Source: Pseudidiomarina donghaiensis
Lineage (GTDB): Bacteria; Pseudomonadota; Gammaproteobacteria; Enterobacterales; Alteromonadaceae
Direction: 5' to 3'
Assembly: GCF_900116895.1 (NCBI RefSeq)
Contig: NZ_FPCF01000003.1
Span: forward strand, 1-64,000
Length of the DNA stretch: 64,000 nucleotides
Numbering within the stretch: position 1 is the first letter of the stretch; the number at the start of each line of letters is the position of its first letter. Made by a program: the position numbers and the translations under genes. The notes under the pieces are model-generated. The model did not search any database. It saw only the letters and a list, made by a program, of their open reading frames with translations, and was not told the origin of the DNA. This document shows positions 28,209-38,182 of the stretch, piece after piece.

Positions 28209-29225
28209 TTAGTAGCCAGAAGGCTTGCTGCTGTACCAATTCACGTCGCATTCATATTTTTCAACTTGCTCGGCCACACCCAAAGTAAGGGCAAATAATG
28301 CCATCCGTATTAAAACGCCGTTATCGGCTTGACGGAATATGGCCAAGTTCGGGTTTTGGTTCAAATCATTATCAAGTTCGTTGGCTTCAGCACGTGAATC
28401 GCGCGGCAACGGATGCATAATGACGGTATTAGGTTTGTAGTGCTTGGTATAAATTTCACTATTTAAGCGAAACTTTCCACGGTACAAGTCGGCTTCTTGA
28501 GGCGTGGTAAAGCGCTCTTGTTGAATACGGGTTTGATACACAATATCGGCGTCAGAACTGCCACTTACCTGATCGGTAATGGTGACGCGGTGCCCTGCCT
28601 TTGCTAAAACATCAAGCACGCTGTCTGGCATGGCAAGTTCACGTGGTGAGATCAGCGTAAAGCGGATGTCTTTGTACATGGCTAACAAGCGTGACAGCGA
28701 GTGTACGGTGCGGCCAAATTTTAAGTCGCCCATCATGCAAATATGCATGCCGTCTACGCCATGGCCATGATAAGCCAGTTCTTTTTTAATGGTGTATAAG
28801 TCAAGCAAGGCTTGGGTTGGATGCTCATTGGCACCATCCCCGCCGTTAATAACTGGTACTCGGCTACCTTCCGCAAACTCGGCCACGGCCCCCGATTTCG
28901 GGTGGCGCATGGCAATCACATCACTGTAGCTACTCAGCACGCGCGCGGTGTCGTACAACGATTCGCCCTTGGCTAGCGCAGAGCTTTCCATTCCGGTGGT
29001 TTCGCGAACTTCGCCGCCGAGTAAATTAAACGCAGTGCCAAAGCTTACTCGCGTACGGGTTGAAGGTTCAAAGAATAAGTTGCCTAAAATGGCACCGTCG
29101 AGAACTTTTGTACGCTTCTGCCGACGTGCATAGGGTTGCATGCGGTCGGCAATAGCAAATATTGTTTGAATACTGTCGATATCGAACTGGTCGACCGAGA
29201 GAATGTTGGAACCGGTAAAATTCAT
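28209..29225 (-). CDS. pyrB: Aspartate carbamoyltransferase catalytic subunit
   Basis: A 338-residue enzyme making carbamoyl-aspartate in pyrimidine synthesis. Carbamoyl-phosphate binding is shown by FEPSTRTRVSF, the active site by HPTQALLDLYTI, and the C-terminal domain by MHPLPR. The start is ATG 29225 (MNFTGSNILSV); a longer reading to 29255 lacks support. It is about 27 residues longer than E. coli PyrB, mostly in a C-terminal tail after GVAEQVEKY. No regulatory pyrI follows; the next gene is hemL. It may therefore be insensitive to ATP/CTP allostery, unless pyrI is elsewhere. Confidence 0.95.
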   Translation of the reverse strand: MNFTGSNILSVDQFDIDSIQTIFAIADRMQPYARRQKRTKVLDGAILGNLFFEPSTRTRVSFGTAFNLLGGEVRETTGMESSALAKGESLYDTARVLSSYSDVIAMRHPKSGAVAEFAEGSRVPVINGGDGANEHPTQALLDLYTIKKELAYHGHGVDGMHICMMGDLKFGRTVHSLSRLLAMYKDIRFTLISPRELAMPDSVLDVLAKAGHRVTITDQVSGSSDADIVYQTRIQQERFTTPQEADLYRGKFRLNSEIYTKHYKPNTVIMHPLPRDSRAEANELDNDLNQNPNLAIFRQADNGVLIRMALFALTLGVAEQVEKYECDVNWYSSKPSGY

Positions 29226-29304
29226 CAGAAAAGGCCCTACAGTGATGGGAAACACTGGACCGATACTCTATCAGAATTTCACCGTGAAAAGAATGCCGGG
29301 GCGA

Positions 29305-29730
29305 TTAAAACGGTTTAACCACAGCTAAAATAATGATCGCAAACAACGCTAATACAGGCACTTCGTTGAACACCCGATAAAACTTATGGCTGCGCGTATT
29401 GCGGTTGTGTTTAAAGTCAGCAAGCAGCTTGAAGCAATAGCCGTGATACACATAGAGCAAAGTTACCAAAACCAACTTCACATGCAGCCAAACGCTCGCT
29501 TTAAGCCAGGCCGCGCCATAAATCCACATAAGAGCTAAGCCAAATGCCAGCGTAAGCACCGCAAAGGGGGTGACAAAATACAGTAACCGACGCTCCATGA
29601 TCTTCAGTTGCTCGCTGGTGTTGTCATCGCTTACTTGGGCGTGATAAACAAATAAGCGCGGCAAATAAAAGATACCGGCAAACCAAGCCACCATGAATAT
29701 AATATGCAAAGCCTTCAACCACAGAATCAT
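29305..29730 (-). CDS. hemJ: Protoporphyrinogen IX oxidase HemJ family
   Basis: A 141-residue inner-membrane protein with four hydrophobic segments. The family (UPF0093/TIGR00701) oxidises protoporphyrinogen IX in bacteria lacking HemG/HemY. The conserved N-terminal His and Arg residues appear in LKALHIIFMVAWFAGIFYLPRLFVYH, given here in outline: H9, R25 and H30 are the likely haem or substrate contacts. W-L-K-V-L-like helices follow. It is upstream of pyrB on the same strand and divergent from the DUF6776-like gene. Confidence 0.88.
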   Translation of the reverse strand: MILWLKALHIIFMVAWFAGIFYLPRLFVYHAQVSDDNTSEQLKIMERRLLYFVTPFAVLTLAFGLALMWIYGAAWLKASVWLHVKLVLVTLLYVYHGYCFKLLADFKHNRNTRSHKFYRVFNEVPVLALFAIIILAVVKPF

Positions 29731-29812
29731 ATTGCTGCCTTTTTTGATTTATTGTTGCGCGCCGCGCCCCGTCTGCGTAGCATGTCGCTAATTCAGGTTA
29801 AGAAGTGAACCC

Positions 29813-30547
29813 ATGACGCAGAAACAAAATATCATAATCGGCTTATTGGTACACCGTTTTGGTGGCTGGGGCTTGCTGTTACTCACGTTAATTATTGGCG
29901 TGCTAGGTGGTTATTACGGTGGCCACTGGCATGTACTCAAACTACAAGACGAGTTAGCCCAGCAACAGCAAAACATTGATCAATTATATCAGCGCGCCGA
30001 AACCTTCGATTACCAGCAACACATTGCCATGGTTGAACTGGGCATTGAGCGAGCCGCTAGCAAAAACTTGCAGCAAGAACTGCTTATTGCACAAGACGAA
30101 AACTTTGCCCTACGACGCGAAATAACCTTCTATCAGAAAATTATGGCACCAGAAATGGAAGCTAGTGGAGTGGTGATTGACTCGCTTGAGTTGCAGAAGA
30201 ATATCACGCCGAATCACTATCACTTTCGTTTGGCCATTGTGCAAATGGAGCGCGTACGCAATTTAACCAAAGGCACATTAAGCGTCACCTTGCATGGCCG
30301 TAAGAATGATAAGCCGGCAAGCTTTGACCTACTCGACTTAGCCAATGTAGAAGCCAAAGATCGGCAATTTAGTATGCGTTACTTTACCGTGCAAGCGGGA
30401 GACTTTGTCTTGCCGGATGACTTTTTGCCAGAGCGACTTGATGTCGAAGTGAATATCAGCGGTTCTCGCCAATCACTGTCGCGCAGTTTCTTTTGGAGTC
30501 AATTATTACAACCAAGAGAAGTAGCGAACGAAGACGGCAATACTTGA
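29813..30547 (+). CDS. DUF6776-like membrane-anchored coiled-coil protein
   Basis: A 244-residue protein with one N-terminal membrane helix (about 17-36). A coiled coil rich in Gln, Glu and Leu follows (about 43-110), and then a beta-rich C-terminal domain. It resembles the DUF6776 family found next to erpA in Alteromonadales. The function is unknown; the topology (membrane anchor, coiled coil, globular domain outside) suggests an envelope scaffold, which is inference only. It is divergent from hemJ and 58 bp upstream of erpA. Confidence 0.75.
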   Translation: MTQKQNIIIGLLVHRFGGWGLLLLTLIIGVLGGYYGGHWHVLKLQDELAQQQQNIDQLYQRAETFDYQQHIAMVELGIERAASKNLQQELLIAQDENFALRREITFYQKIMAPEMEASGVVIDSLELQKNITPNHYHFRLAIVQMERVRNLTKGTLSVTLHGRKNDKPASFDLLDLANVEAKDRQFSMRYFTVQAGDFVLPDDFLPERLDVEVNISGSRQSLSRSFFWSQLLQPREVANEDGNT

Positions 30548-30605
30548 CCCTTTTAGTCAGGTAAGCGAAAATAGCGGATGAATTTTCAAGAGGTATTCAA
30601 ATATT

Positions 30606-30950
30606 ATGACCGACGCAGCAGCAATGCCTATTCAGTTTACTGAAGCCGCAGCCAACAAAGTGAAAAAATTGATTGCCGAAGAAGAAAATCCGGCGTTGAA
30701 ACTGCGCGTGTACGTCACCGGTGGTGGCTGCTCTGGTTTTCAATATGGCTTTACGTTTGACGAAAAAGCCAACCCAGGCGATATGGAAATTGAAAAAAAC
30801 GGTGTCACGCTGGTGGTTGACCCCATGAGTTTACAGTACTTAATGGGCGGCACAGTAAATTACGAAGAAGGCCTGCAGGGCGCGCGTTTCTTTGTTGATA
30901 ACCCAAATGCGACGACCACCTGTGGTTGTGGGTCAAGCTTCTCGATCTAA
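30606..30950 (+). CDS. erpA: Iron-sulphur cluster insertion protein ErpA
   Basis: A 114-residue A-type carrier that delivers Fe-S clusters to apo-proteins, including the isoprenoid enzyme IspG in E. coli. The three ligand cysteines are present in [11 protein letters not shown] and in the C-terminal TTCGCGSSF. The length equals E. coli ErpA. GAGGT lies rather far (12 nt) from the ATG. It ends 10 bp before a terminator-like hairpin that also contains signals for pepQ. Confidence 0.98.
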   Translation: MTDAAAMPIQFTEAAANKVKKLIAEEENPALKLRVYVTGGGCSGFQYGFTFDEKANPGDMEIEKNGVTLVVDPMSLQYLMGGTVNYEEGLQGARFFVDNPNATTTCGCGSSFSI

Positions 30951-30959
30951 ACGTGAGTT

Positions 30960-31009
30960 AAACCTCGCTTTCCGCTAGAATAGCTTCACATTTTCTAAGC
31001 GAGGTTTTT
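30960..31009 (+). terminator. erpA terminator hairpin enclosing the pepQ -10 box
   Basis: An 11-bp perfect stem, 30960-30970 with 30997-31007 (core AACCTCGCTT / AAGCGAGGTT), followed by T residues. The 26-nt loop contains TAGAAT (30976-30981), a good -10 for pepQ; the matching -35 region is weak. The 3' arm supplies GAGG (31001-31004), the Shine-Dalgarno 5 nt before the pepQ ATG. Read-through RNA would fold and hide it, while RNA started in the loop would not. Confidence 0.75.
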
Positions 31010-32320
31010 ATGAGCGCATACGCAGATCATATCGCCACGGTGCGTGCTCGTTTCGACGCAGCACTTGCCGCTACCGGCTACGAATCAGTTCTAATTTACG
31101 CAGGCCAGCCACGCGTGGCCTTTCTTGATGATAATCCCGCACCTTATAAAGTAAACCCGTTATTCAAATACTGGGTTCCTGTTATTGAAAGCCCGAAAAG
31201 CGCTATTTTTTATCAACCGGGCGAAAAGCCGGTTGTCTTTTTATTTCAGCCTCGTGATTTTTGGCATGCAGAAGTAAAAGTGCCTGAAGAAGAGTGGCAG
31301 CAATATGTCGAGCTGGTGGTTATTGACGAGCAAGACAAAATGACCGCATGGCTAGGCGATAAAATTAAGTCAGCTGCGTTTATTGGTGAAGATTTTGCTG
31401 AACCTGTTGCAAGTTGGCCTGTAAAAGCACGTAACCCTGCCAATTTAATCGACCATTTGCATTTTCACCGTGCCATTAAAACGGCGTGGGAAGTGGACAA
31501 TATGCGCCACGCGAATCGCTTAGCTGCGAAAGCGCATTTGGCGGCGCGAGATGCCTTTGTGGCAGGCGCTAGTGAGTTGGAAATTCACCATGCGTACTTG
31601 GCGGCAATTAACTTCCGTGAAAGCCAAGTTCCGTATAACAGCATTGTGGCGCTCAACGAACATGGTGCCGTGCTGCATTATGATGTGTATGAAACGCAAG
31701 CGCCCGCGCAGTCGCGCTCGTTTTTGATTGATGCTGGCGCGCTTTATCGCGGCTATTGTGCTGATATCACCCGTACCTATGCGCGTGAATCTGGCTTTTT
31801 TGCTGAGCTTATCGAGTCGATGGATGAAGCGCAGCAGGCATTGCTTGCCGAAATTAAGCCAGGCATAAATTATTACGAGCTGCACGTCAGCCAACACTTA
31901 AAAATTGCCAAAATTTTGGCGGATTACGGCTTTGTTAACGGCACCGCAGAAAGTATTTATGAGCAAGGCTACACCAGTGCCTTTTTCCCGCACGGTTTAG
32001 GCCATTTTATTGGTCTGCAAGTTCATGATGTGGGTGGCTTCTTGGCAAATGACCGTGGCGACACCATCGCGCGCGATCCTCGTCATCCGTTCTTGCGTCT
32101 GTTGCGTGATGTTGAAATTGGACAAGCCTTTACCATTGAGCCTGGCTTATATGTGGTTGATCAACTGCTTGAGGCGCATCAAGGCAATGCTGACTTTAAT
32201 TGGGACCGTATTGCGCAATTACGCCCATATGGTGGCATTCGTATTGAAGACAGTATTGTGGTTGGTGAAAATGGCCACAACGAAAACCTCACCCGCGACG
32301 CATTCGCTTCTTTAGCTTAA
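31010..32320 (+). CDS. pepQ: Xaa-Pro dipeptidase
   Basis: A 436-residue M24 metallopeptidase cleaving dipeptides with C-terminal proline. The pita-bread metal ligands are visible: D in FLIDAGALY, D in GYCADITRTYA, H in PHGLGHFIGLQVHD, E in FTIEPGLY and E in IRIEDSIVV. Length and N-terminal domain fit E. coli PepQ (443). Its ribosome site is the 3' arm of the preceding hairpin. It converges on anmK with 12 bp between stops. Confidence 0.97.
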   Translation: MSAYADHIATVRARFDAALAATGYESVLIYAGQPRVAFLDDNPAPYKVNPLFKYWVPVIESPKSAIFYQPGEKPVVFLFQPRDFWHAEVKVPEEEWQQYVELVVIDEQDKMTAWLGDKIKSAAFIGEDFAEPVASWPVKARNPANLIDHLHFHRAIKTAWEVDNMRHANRLAAKAHLAARDAFVAGASELEIHHAYLAAINFRESQVPYNSIVALNEHGAVLHYDVYETQAPAQSRSFLIDAGALYRGYCADITRTYARESGFFAELIESMDEAQQALLAEIKPGINYYELHVSQHLKIAKILADYGFVNGTAESIYEQGYTSAFFPHGLGHFIGLQVHDVGGFLANDRGDTIARDPRHPFLRLLRDVEIGQAFTIEPGLYVVDQLLEAHQGNADFNWDRIAQLRPYGGIRIEDSIVVGENGHNENLTRDAFASLA

Positions 32321-32332
32321 ACGAAGCTGTCA

Positions 32333-33457
32333 TTAGGGTAGGAATAGCCCACCTAAGATGGTCGGCCGGCTGGCGCCGGTCACCGCCGGCAAGTTGCCTG
32401 GTTTGCGATGTATATAACTATACGCCAGCCAGGCAAACGCCATAGCCTCAACATGCTGCGGGGCGACACCAAGTACCGATGTGGCATGCCACTGAGTGCT
32501 TGGTAACGCGGCTTTGAGGGCACTCATCAAAATAGGGTTATAAGCGCCGCCGCCGCAGACAAAAATGGTATCAGGCTGCTCTGGTAGCCATTGTTGAATT
32601 GCATCGGCGACGGTACGCGCGGTGAAAGCAACCAAGGTTGCTTGAATATCTGCACGACTGTAGTTATCAAGATCACCTATCCGCTCTTGCAACCAATCAA
32701 GATTAAACACGTCACGGCCAGTGCTTTTCGGTGGCGGTCGGCTAAAGTATGGATCCTCAAGTAGCAGCTCAAGCACTTCATGCTTCACTTCACCGTGAGC
32801 AGCAAAGGCTCCATGGCGATCAAAGTCGTCAGCATGATCGGGGTGGCAGGCTTTAAACCAACGGTCCATGAGTGTGTTTGCGGGGCCCGTATCAAAGCCG
32901 GTAACGCCTGTTGGGGTTCCCGGTAGCCAGGTGATGTTGGCAATGCCGCCTAGGTTTAGAATAACCCGAGACTCTTTTAAACTACTGAATACCGCGTGGT
33001 GAAACGCGGGTACTAGCGGCGCTCCTTGCCCGCCTAGGGCAATGTCTTTGCGGCGAAAATCGGCAACCACAGCAATGCCGGTAAGTGCAGCCAAAGTATT
33101 GGGGTCACCTAATTGCAGTGTGTAAGCGAAGTCCCCATCAGGCTGATGGCGCACGGTTTGACCATGACTACCAATGGCGGTGATCGCCGTGGCAGACAAA
33201 TTGCGACGGTTAAGAAAGGCGAGTACACAATCGGCACAGAATATGGCGAACTCACGGTCTAATTCGCCCCAGCGATGAAGCTCATTGGGTTGCTCTTCGC
33301 ACAAGTTGTGTAGCTTTTCTTGCAGGGGGTCAGGAAGTTCAAACTGTTGGTGGCTAACCAACTCTGGCATGTCGTCAGTAAACTCAACCAAGGCAATGTC
33401 TAGCCCATCCATGCTGGTGCCAGACATAAGCCCGAGGTACAAGTCACGCTGCGCCAT
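32333..33457 (-). CDS. anmK: Anhydro-N-acetylmuramic acid kinase
   Basis: A 374-residue kinase that opens and phosphorylates 1,6-anhydro-MurNAc to MurNAc-6-P during murein recycling. The N-terminal phosphate loop GLMSGTSMDGLDIAL, GSHGQTVRH and ILNLGGIANITWLP are diagnostic. It overlaps the peptidase stop by one base (TAATG), so the two are co-translated. With mpl, amgK and murU it forms a recycling set scattered over this window. Confidence 0.97.
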   Translation of the reverse strand: MAQRDLYLGLMSGTSMDGLDIALVEFTDDMPELVSHQQFELPDPLQEKLHNLCEEQPNELHRWGELDREFAIFCADCVLAFLNRRNLSATAITAIGSHGQTVRHQPDGDFAYTLQLGDPNTLAALTGIAVVADFRRKDIALGGQGAPLVPAFHHAVFSSLKESRVILNLGGIANITWLPGTPTGVTGFDTGPANTLMDRWFKACHPDHADDFDRHGAFAAHGEVKHEVLELLLEDPYFSRPPPKSTGRDVFNLDWLQERIGDLDNYSRADIQATLVAFTARTVADAIQQWLPEQPDTIFVCGGGAYNPILMSALKAALPSTQWHATSVLGVAPQHVEAMAFAWLAYSYIHRKPGNLPAVTGASRPTILGGLFLP

Positions 33458-34785
33458 TAACGCATCGCCAAATAGAACCGTTTACTGTCATTCAATACGG
33501 CAAGACGCTGTTGAGCGGCTTCTTTGAACATGGGAAGTTCATTTTTCGCTAGTGATTCCGCTTGGGGAAACTTCACTGTGCGCGGATTGCGATGGACGCC
33601 ATCCACCAAAAATTCATAATGTAAGTGGGCCCCTGTTACACGGCCAGTGGCACCGACACGACCAATTAGCTCGCCTTGTTTAATACGTTGGCCTTTTTTC
33701 ACGAGGCGCTTACTCAAGTGCAGATACTTGGTCACATAACGTTCGCCATGTTGGACAAAAACGTAATGGCCATTGAGGTTGTTATAGGCGCTCGCAATAA
33801 CGCGGCCGGCACCCGATGACATGACCGGTGTACCAACACTCGCTGCATAATCAATACCGTTATGCGGGCGTACTTGGCCGGTTACTGGGTGCAAACGGCG
33901 AGGGTTGAAGCTAGAGCTGATGTAGGTGAACTTCACTGGTGAGCGCAGGAATGACTTACGCATTGCTCGGCCTTCGGCGTTATAGAATTCACCGTTGTCA
34001 TGTAAAAACGCTTGATAGTGCTCGCCCCGGTTGACAAACTCAGCTGCTAATACACGGCCAAAGCCAACAAATTCACCATCGGCATATTTCTTTTCGAACA
34101 TGACGCTAAATTCGTCGCCTTCGCGCAGATCGAGTGCAAAGTCGATATCCCAACCGAAAATATCTGCAATGCTCATGATTTGGCCTTCGGTAAGCCCCGC
34201 ATCAATGCCTGCATTCCAAAAACTAGACTGAATGCGAGCATGCGCGGTCTCGGTGCGCACTTCAACCGCTTTGGCTTCAATTTCGCTGACATAACCGTTG
34301 TCAGTTTTACTGATAATCAGCGTTTGCGTAGGGTCAAGTTGAAACGCCAGTTGAATAAGCTCATCGTTTTCATCGCGCGCAAAACGAAGGGTATCGCCGG
34401 GGTGAATTTTACGCAGGTATTTGTCAGCTTGTTGGTCTTGTGTCACACGGTACAGCTGCTGAGGCGTTAAGCCCATTTGGTCAAAGATACGGGCGAGTGA
34501 GTCGCCTGAGCGAACCTCATAACCACTCCAACGAATGCTTGGCTGCTGTTGAACGCCTTGTTCGCTGGTATCATTTTTGACACTAATGTCCAGCTGATAA
34601 CGCTGGCCAAGAATAAGTTCAGCGTTGCCGAGTTGCGGCTCGCTAACGTGCTTAGATGCTGTGGCTGGCTCTGATGGCAGCAGCACAACGAGTAATGTTG
34701 CCGCACAAACTGAGCTGAGCAGCACTTGATGTCGACGCGGCAATGCCGCAACGAAACGTGTCATATATTTTGGAATCGACTTCAT
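33457..34785 (-). CDS. M23 murein endopeptidase (MepM-like)
   Basis: A 442-residue envelope protein. An N-terminal membrane anchor/signal region (about 20-36) is followed by a LysM/OapA-like segment with the VRSGDSLARIFDQMGL motif. A C-terminal LytM peptidase carries the zinc ligands H and D in HNGIDYA and HLH in GAHLHYEF. Such enzymes cut murein cross-links for wall growth. The arrangement peptidase-anmK beside divergent tyrS is conserved in several gammaproteobacteria. E. coli MepM (YebA) is the nearest named relative. Confidence 0.93.
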   Translation of the reverse strand: MKSIPKYMTRFVAALPRRHQVLLSSVCAATLLVVLLPSEPATASKHVSEPQLGNAELILGQRYQLDISVKNDTSEQGVQQQPSIRWSGYEVRSGDSLARIFDQMGLTPQQLYRVTQDQQADKYLRKIHPGDTLRFARDENDELIQLAFQLDPTQTLIISKTDNGYVSEIEAKAVEVRTETAHARIQSSFWNAGIDAGLTEGQIMSIADIFGWDIDFALDLREGDEFSVMFEKKYADGEFVGFGRVLAAEFVNRGEHYQAFLHDNGEFYNAEGRAMRKSFLRSPVKFTYISSSFNPRRLHPVTGQVRPHNGIDYAASVGTPVMSSGAGRVIASAYNNLNGHYVFVQHGERYVTKYLHLSKRLVKKGQRIKQGELIGRVGATGRVTGAHLHYEFLVDGVHRNPRTVKFPQAESLAKNELPMFKEAAQQRLAVLNDSKRFYLAMR

Positions 34786-34892
34786 AACCTTCCGATAAGT
34801 TAGCGCAATATTATTATTCGCGTATCGTTGGATCTAAATGCAGAATAATACGAAGTGTGGCGATTTTCCAGTCAATTTACCTTTAAATGAAC

Positions 34893-34921
34893 TTAAAAGC
34901 CTTCAAGAAATAGCATACAAT
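34893..34921 (+). promoter_or_regulatory. Probable promoter for tyrS
   Basis: -35 TTAAAA (34893-34898), 17-bp spacer, -10 TACAAT (34916-34921), 45 bp before the tyrS ATG. The longer in-frame reading of tyrS would have to be translated from upstream of this promoter, which supports the shorter start. Confidence 0.6.
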
Positions 34922-34966
34922 GCAAGGCTTGTGGCCAAATTGATCGAATTTAGGAGACTGTTGCAT

Positions 34967-36169
34967 ATGACATTATCAGCTGCGGATGCGTTCGCCGAAA
35001 TAGCGCGTGGTACCGAAGAAATTCTTTTAGCGCAAGAGCTTAAAGAAAAATTAGCGAGTGGCAAGCCGCTCGTGATAAAAGCTGGTTTTGATCCGACAGC
35101 ACCCGATTTACACCTTGGACATACCGTGTTGATCAATAAAATGCGAGTGTTTCAAGACTTAGGCCATGAGATTATATTTTTGATTGGCGATTTTACCGGC
35201 ATGATCGGTGACCCAACCGGCAAAAACGTAACGCGCAAACCGCTTTCTCGTGAAGATGTATTGGCCAACGCACAGACTTATAAAGAGCAAGTGTTCAAAA
35301 TTCTTGACCCAGCAAAAACCAAAATTCGCTTTAATTCAGAGTGGATGAACGAGCTTGGTGCCGCTGGCATGATTAAGTTGGCCGCACGCCAAACAGTTGC
35401 ACGCATGCTCGAACGTGACGATTTCAAAAAACGTTATGGTACTGGTCAGCCAATTGCGATTCATGAATTTCTATATCCGTTAGTGCAGGGGTGGGACTCG
35501 GTTGCATTGCAGGCGGACGTTGAACTTGGTGGTACTGATCAACGCTTTAATCTATTGATGGGGCGCGAGCTACAAAAAGACGAGGGGCAAAAGCCTCAAA
35601 CCGTGATCATGGTTCCTTTGCTAGAAGGTCTTGATGGCGTTCAAAAAATGTCCAAGTCACTAGGCAATTACATCGGCATTACAGAACCGGCCAACGAAAT
35701 GTTTGGTAAAGTCATGTCTATTTCTGATGACTTAATGTGGCGTTACTACGAACTGTTAAGCTTCCGGCCGCTTGACGAAATTAATAGCTTCAAACAGGCC
35801 ATTGCCGATGGTGCGAACCCGCGTGATTACAAAGTTTTGTTAGCCAAAGAAATTATTGCACGGTTTCACGATGAAGCTGCAGCAGATGCTGCAGAGCAGG
35901 ATTTTATTCAGCGCTTTAGCAAGAATGCCATTCCGGATGATATGCCAGAATTAACTCTGAGCAGCGAGGGCGGTGAAATTGCCATAGGTAATTTGTTGCG
36001 CGAGGCGAGTTTGGTTGCTTCAACCTCTGAAGCCATGCGCATGATAAAGCAGAGTGCTGTGAAAATTGACGGTGAAAAGGTTAGCGATACTAAGTTAAGT
36101 ATTGCTGCGGGAACCACTGCTGTCTTCCAAGTCGGTAAGCGAAAGTTTGCAAAAATTACCGTAAATTAA
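34967..36169 (+). CDS. tyrS: Tyrosyl-tRNA synthetase (TyrZ-like type)
   Basis: A 400-residue class I synthetase charging tRNA(Tyr). The HIGH motif is [13 protein letters not shown] is [11 protein letters not shown], and a C-terminal S4-like RNA-binding region ends the protein. The sequence [13 protein letters not shown] marks the TyrZ-type subgroup rather than the E. coli type. The start is ATG 34967 with AGGAG 10 nt upstream; an upstream ATG at 34838 adds 43 residues unlike the family. Its stop overlaps the convergent apaH stop in TTAA. Confidence 0.95.
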   Translation: MTLSAADAFAEIARGTEEILLAQELKEKLASGKPLVIKAGFDPTAPDLHLGHTVLINKMRVFQDLGHEIIFLIGDFTGMIGDPTGKNVTRKPLSREDVLANAQTYKEQVFKILDPAKTKIRFNSEWMNELGAAGMIKLAARQTVARMLERDDFKKRYGTGQPIAIHEFLYPLVQGWDSVALQADVELGGTDQRFNLLMGRELQKDEGQKPQTVIMVPLLEGLDGVQKMSKSLGNYIGITEPANEMFGKVMSISDDLMWRYYELLSFRPLDEINSFKQAIADGANPRDYKVLLAKEIIARFHDEAAADAAEQDFIQRFSKNAIPDDMPELTLSSEGGEIAIGNLLREASLVASTSEAMRMIKQSAVKIDGEKVSDTKLSIAAGTTAVFQVGKRKFAKITVN

Positions 36170-36993
36170 ACTTTAGCAGCGACACTGCTGCGCTTGCCGC
36201 TCGGCCAATGCAGCAGTGTTAGACGGTTGCCCCATACACAGCCTGTATCTAAACCAATAACGTCTTCTCGATGAGTTTTCCCCATTAGCGCGGCCCAATG
36301 CCCAAAGACTAATGTAGCTCGGTCTATATCCCATAGTTCAAACCACGGAACTAAATCAGCGTCGGCTGTTTGCTCTGCTGGTGACGTTTTAGCAGAAAAA
36401 TTTAAATGTCCCTCCTGGTCGCAAAACCGCATGCGTGTGAATGCATTGATGATAAAGCGTATTCGTTCAGGTCCACAGAGGTCATTTGACCATATGTTCG
36501 GCTCGTTACCGTACATGCTTTGTAAGAACTCACCGAGGGTGTTTTGTTGCCATGCTTGTTGCAAAGCTTGGGACACCTCATTGGCATAAGTTTGGGCTTG
36601 TGCAACTGTCCACCATGGATAAACACCTGCATGACTTATCACGACTTGGTCATCAATTTGTCGCATCAAAGGTTGTTGCACTAACCATGTAATTAGCTGC
36701 TGTTTTTCAAGATCGGGAAGAGCAATTATGGCATCTAATTTGTCACGCGGATCGGCTTCGCGTACGTTAAGTAACACCGATAATAGATTGAGATCATGGT
36801 TACCCAGTACAATTTTGACAGCGTCGCCTAGGCGTTGAAGAAATTGTATAGTTGCTAAGGAGTCAGGGCCGCGTCCAACTAGGTCTCCGACACACCAAAG
36901 TTGGTCGAATTGAGGTTTGAAGTTCACTTTTGCCAGAAGCTGTTTTAGCTCTAGTGCGCAACCTTGAATGTCACCAACTATATAATGTGCCAT
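36166..36993 (-). CDS. apaH: Diadenosine tetraphosphatase
   Basis: A 275-residue metallophosphatase cleaving Ap4A to two ADP; it also removes Np4 caps from RNA. Metal motifs are [15 protein letters not shown] and GNHDLN, with later His residues in [11 protein letters not shown]. Length matches E. coli ApaH (280). It is the last gene of the lptD operon and follows apaG by 18 bp. Confidence 0.97.
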   Translation of the reverse strand: MAHYIVGDIQGCALELKQLLAKVNFKPQFDQLWCVGDLVGRGPDSLATIQFLQRLGDAVKIVLGNHDLNLLSVLLNVREADPRDKLDAIIALPDLEKQQLITWLVQQPLMRQIDDQVVISHAGVYPWWTVAQAQTYANEVSQALQQAWQQNTLGEFLQSMYGNEPNIWSNDLCGPERIRFIINAFTRMRFCDQEGHLNFSAKTSPAEQTADADLVPWFELWDIDRATLVFGHWAALMGKTHREDVIGLDTGCVWGNRLTLLHWPSGKRSSVAAKV

Positions 36994-37011
36994 TATTCAC
37001 CCTTCAGTTAG

Positions 37012-37380
37012 TTAGTGAATAATATTAGGAATAGCTAAGCGGAACGACGGAATTTCAACGTCAAAAGCGGTGCCATTGCTATCAACCATGGTGTAGAAGC
37101 CTTCCATGGTGCCAATTGGCGTCGCCAATACAGTGCCACTGGTATAACTGTAGCTTTCCCCAGGCGCTATATGAGGTTGCTCACCGACCACGCCGTCGCC
37201 TGCCACACGCGTTATTTTATGGTCAGCGTCAGTAATTTTCCAAGCGCGCTTGAGGAGTTGTACTGGCGTTTCTGAACGATTAGTTATGGTAATCGTATAG
37301 GCAAATGTATATTCACCAGATGACGCATCTGAGTGTGATGCAATGAAGTGTGTTTTAACCTCAATTTCAATGCTATGCAT
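37012..37380 (-). CDS. apaG: ApaG domain protein
   Basis: A 122-residue ApaG (DUF525) protein, an Fn3-like fold of uncertain function long known next to apa[12 protein letters not shown]-like strands, the [20 protein letters not shown] loop and GTMEGFY are characteristic. ATG 37380 is chosen because AAGG lies 5 nt before it; an in-frame GTG is two codons earlier. It overlaps the end of rsmA by a few bases. Confidence 0.95.
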   Translation of the reverse strand: MHSIEIEVKTHFIASHSDASSGEYTFAYTITITNRSETPVQLLKRAWKITDADHKITRVAGDGVVGEQPHIAPGESYSYTSGTVLATPIGTMEGFYTMVDSNGTAFDVEIPSFRLAIPNIIH

Positions 37381-38182
37381 GTTCACCTTGCTGTTCGCTA
37401 TACCAATCAGCGAGCCGACAATAGTCGGCTACTGAAAGAGTTTCTGGGCGTGCATTTGGGTCAATACCCAAGGCTTCAATTTGTTCGTCAGACATAAGCT
37501 GCTTAAGATTATTACGAATTGTCTTGCGGCGCTGATTAAACGCAATCAAACATACTTTGTGCAGAGCCTCACGACTTTTGACAGGGTAGGGTGATTCTTT
37601 GTAAGGCACAAGCCGCACCACTGCAGAGTCTACTTTCGGTGGTGGAGTAAAGGCACCCGGCGGTACCATAAGTACCGGCTCAACTTGGCACGCCTGCTGA
37701 ATTCCCACGCTGATACGGCCATAGGCCTTGCTATTTGGTTCAGCGGCCAAGCGTTCGACCACTTCTTTTTGCAGCATAAAGTGCATATCTTCAATAACGT
37801 CTAGATGCTCGAGCAGGTGAAAAATAAGCGGTGTTGAAATGTTGTACGGAAGGTTACCGAAAACCCGTATTGGTTGTTCTTTGGCAAACTGCCGAAAATC
37901 TGTTTTTAATGCATCGCCGCGAAATACCGTTAGCTTACTACTTAAGAACGGATGCTGCTCTAGGCGATCGGCTAAATCACGATCAAGTTCGACAACGGTT
38001 AATCGTTCTGCACGGTCGGCAACGGGCTCGGTTAGGGCGGCAAGGCCCGGGCCTATTTCAATGAGGTTTTGCCCTGGTTGCGGATTAATTGCGTCGACAA
38101 TATCGTTAATGACAAATTCATCATGAAGAAAGTTCTGTCCAAAACGTTTTCGTGCGCGGTGCCCTAAGTGTGTTTTTGTCAT
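37373..38182 (-). CDS. rsmA: 16S rRNA dimethyladenosine transferase
   Basis: A 269-residue SAM-dependent enzyme dimethylating A1518 and A1519 of 16S rRNA. The SAM motif [13 protein letters not shown], the catalytic [10 protein letters not shown] and the N-terminal KRFGQNFL are diagnostic. It overlaps pdxA by ATGA. Historically ksgA; loss gives kasugamycin resistance. Confidence 0.98.
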   Translation of the reverse strand: MTKTHLGHRARKRFGQNFLHDEFVINDIVDAINPQPGQNLIEIGPGLAALTEPVADRAERLTVVELDRDLADRLEQHPFLSSKLTVFRGDALKTDFRQFAKEQPIRVFGNLPYNISTPLIFHLLEHLDVIEDMHFMLQKEVVERLAAEPNSKAYGRISVGIQQACQVEPVLMVPPGAFTPPPKVDSAVVRLVPYKESPYPVKSREALHKVCLIAFNQRRKTIRNNLKQLMSDEQIEALGIDPNARPETLSVADYCRLADWYSEQQGEHA

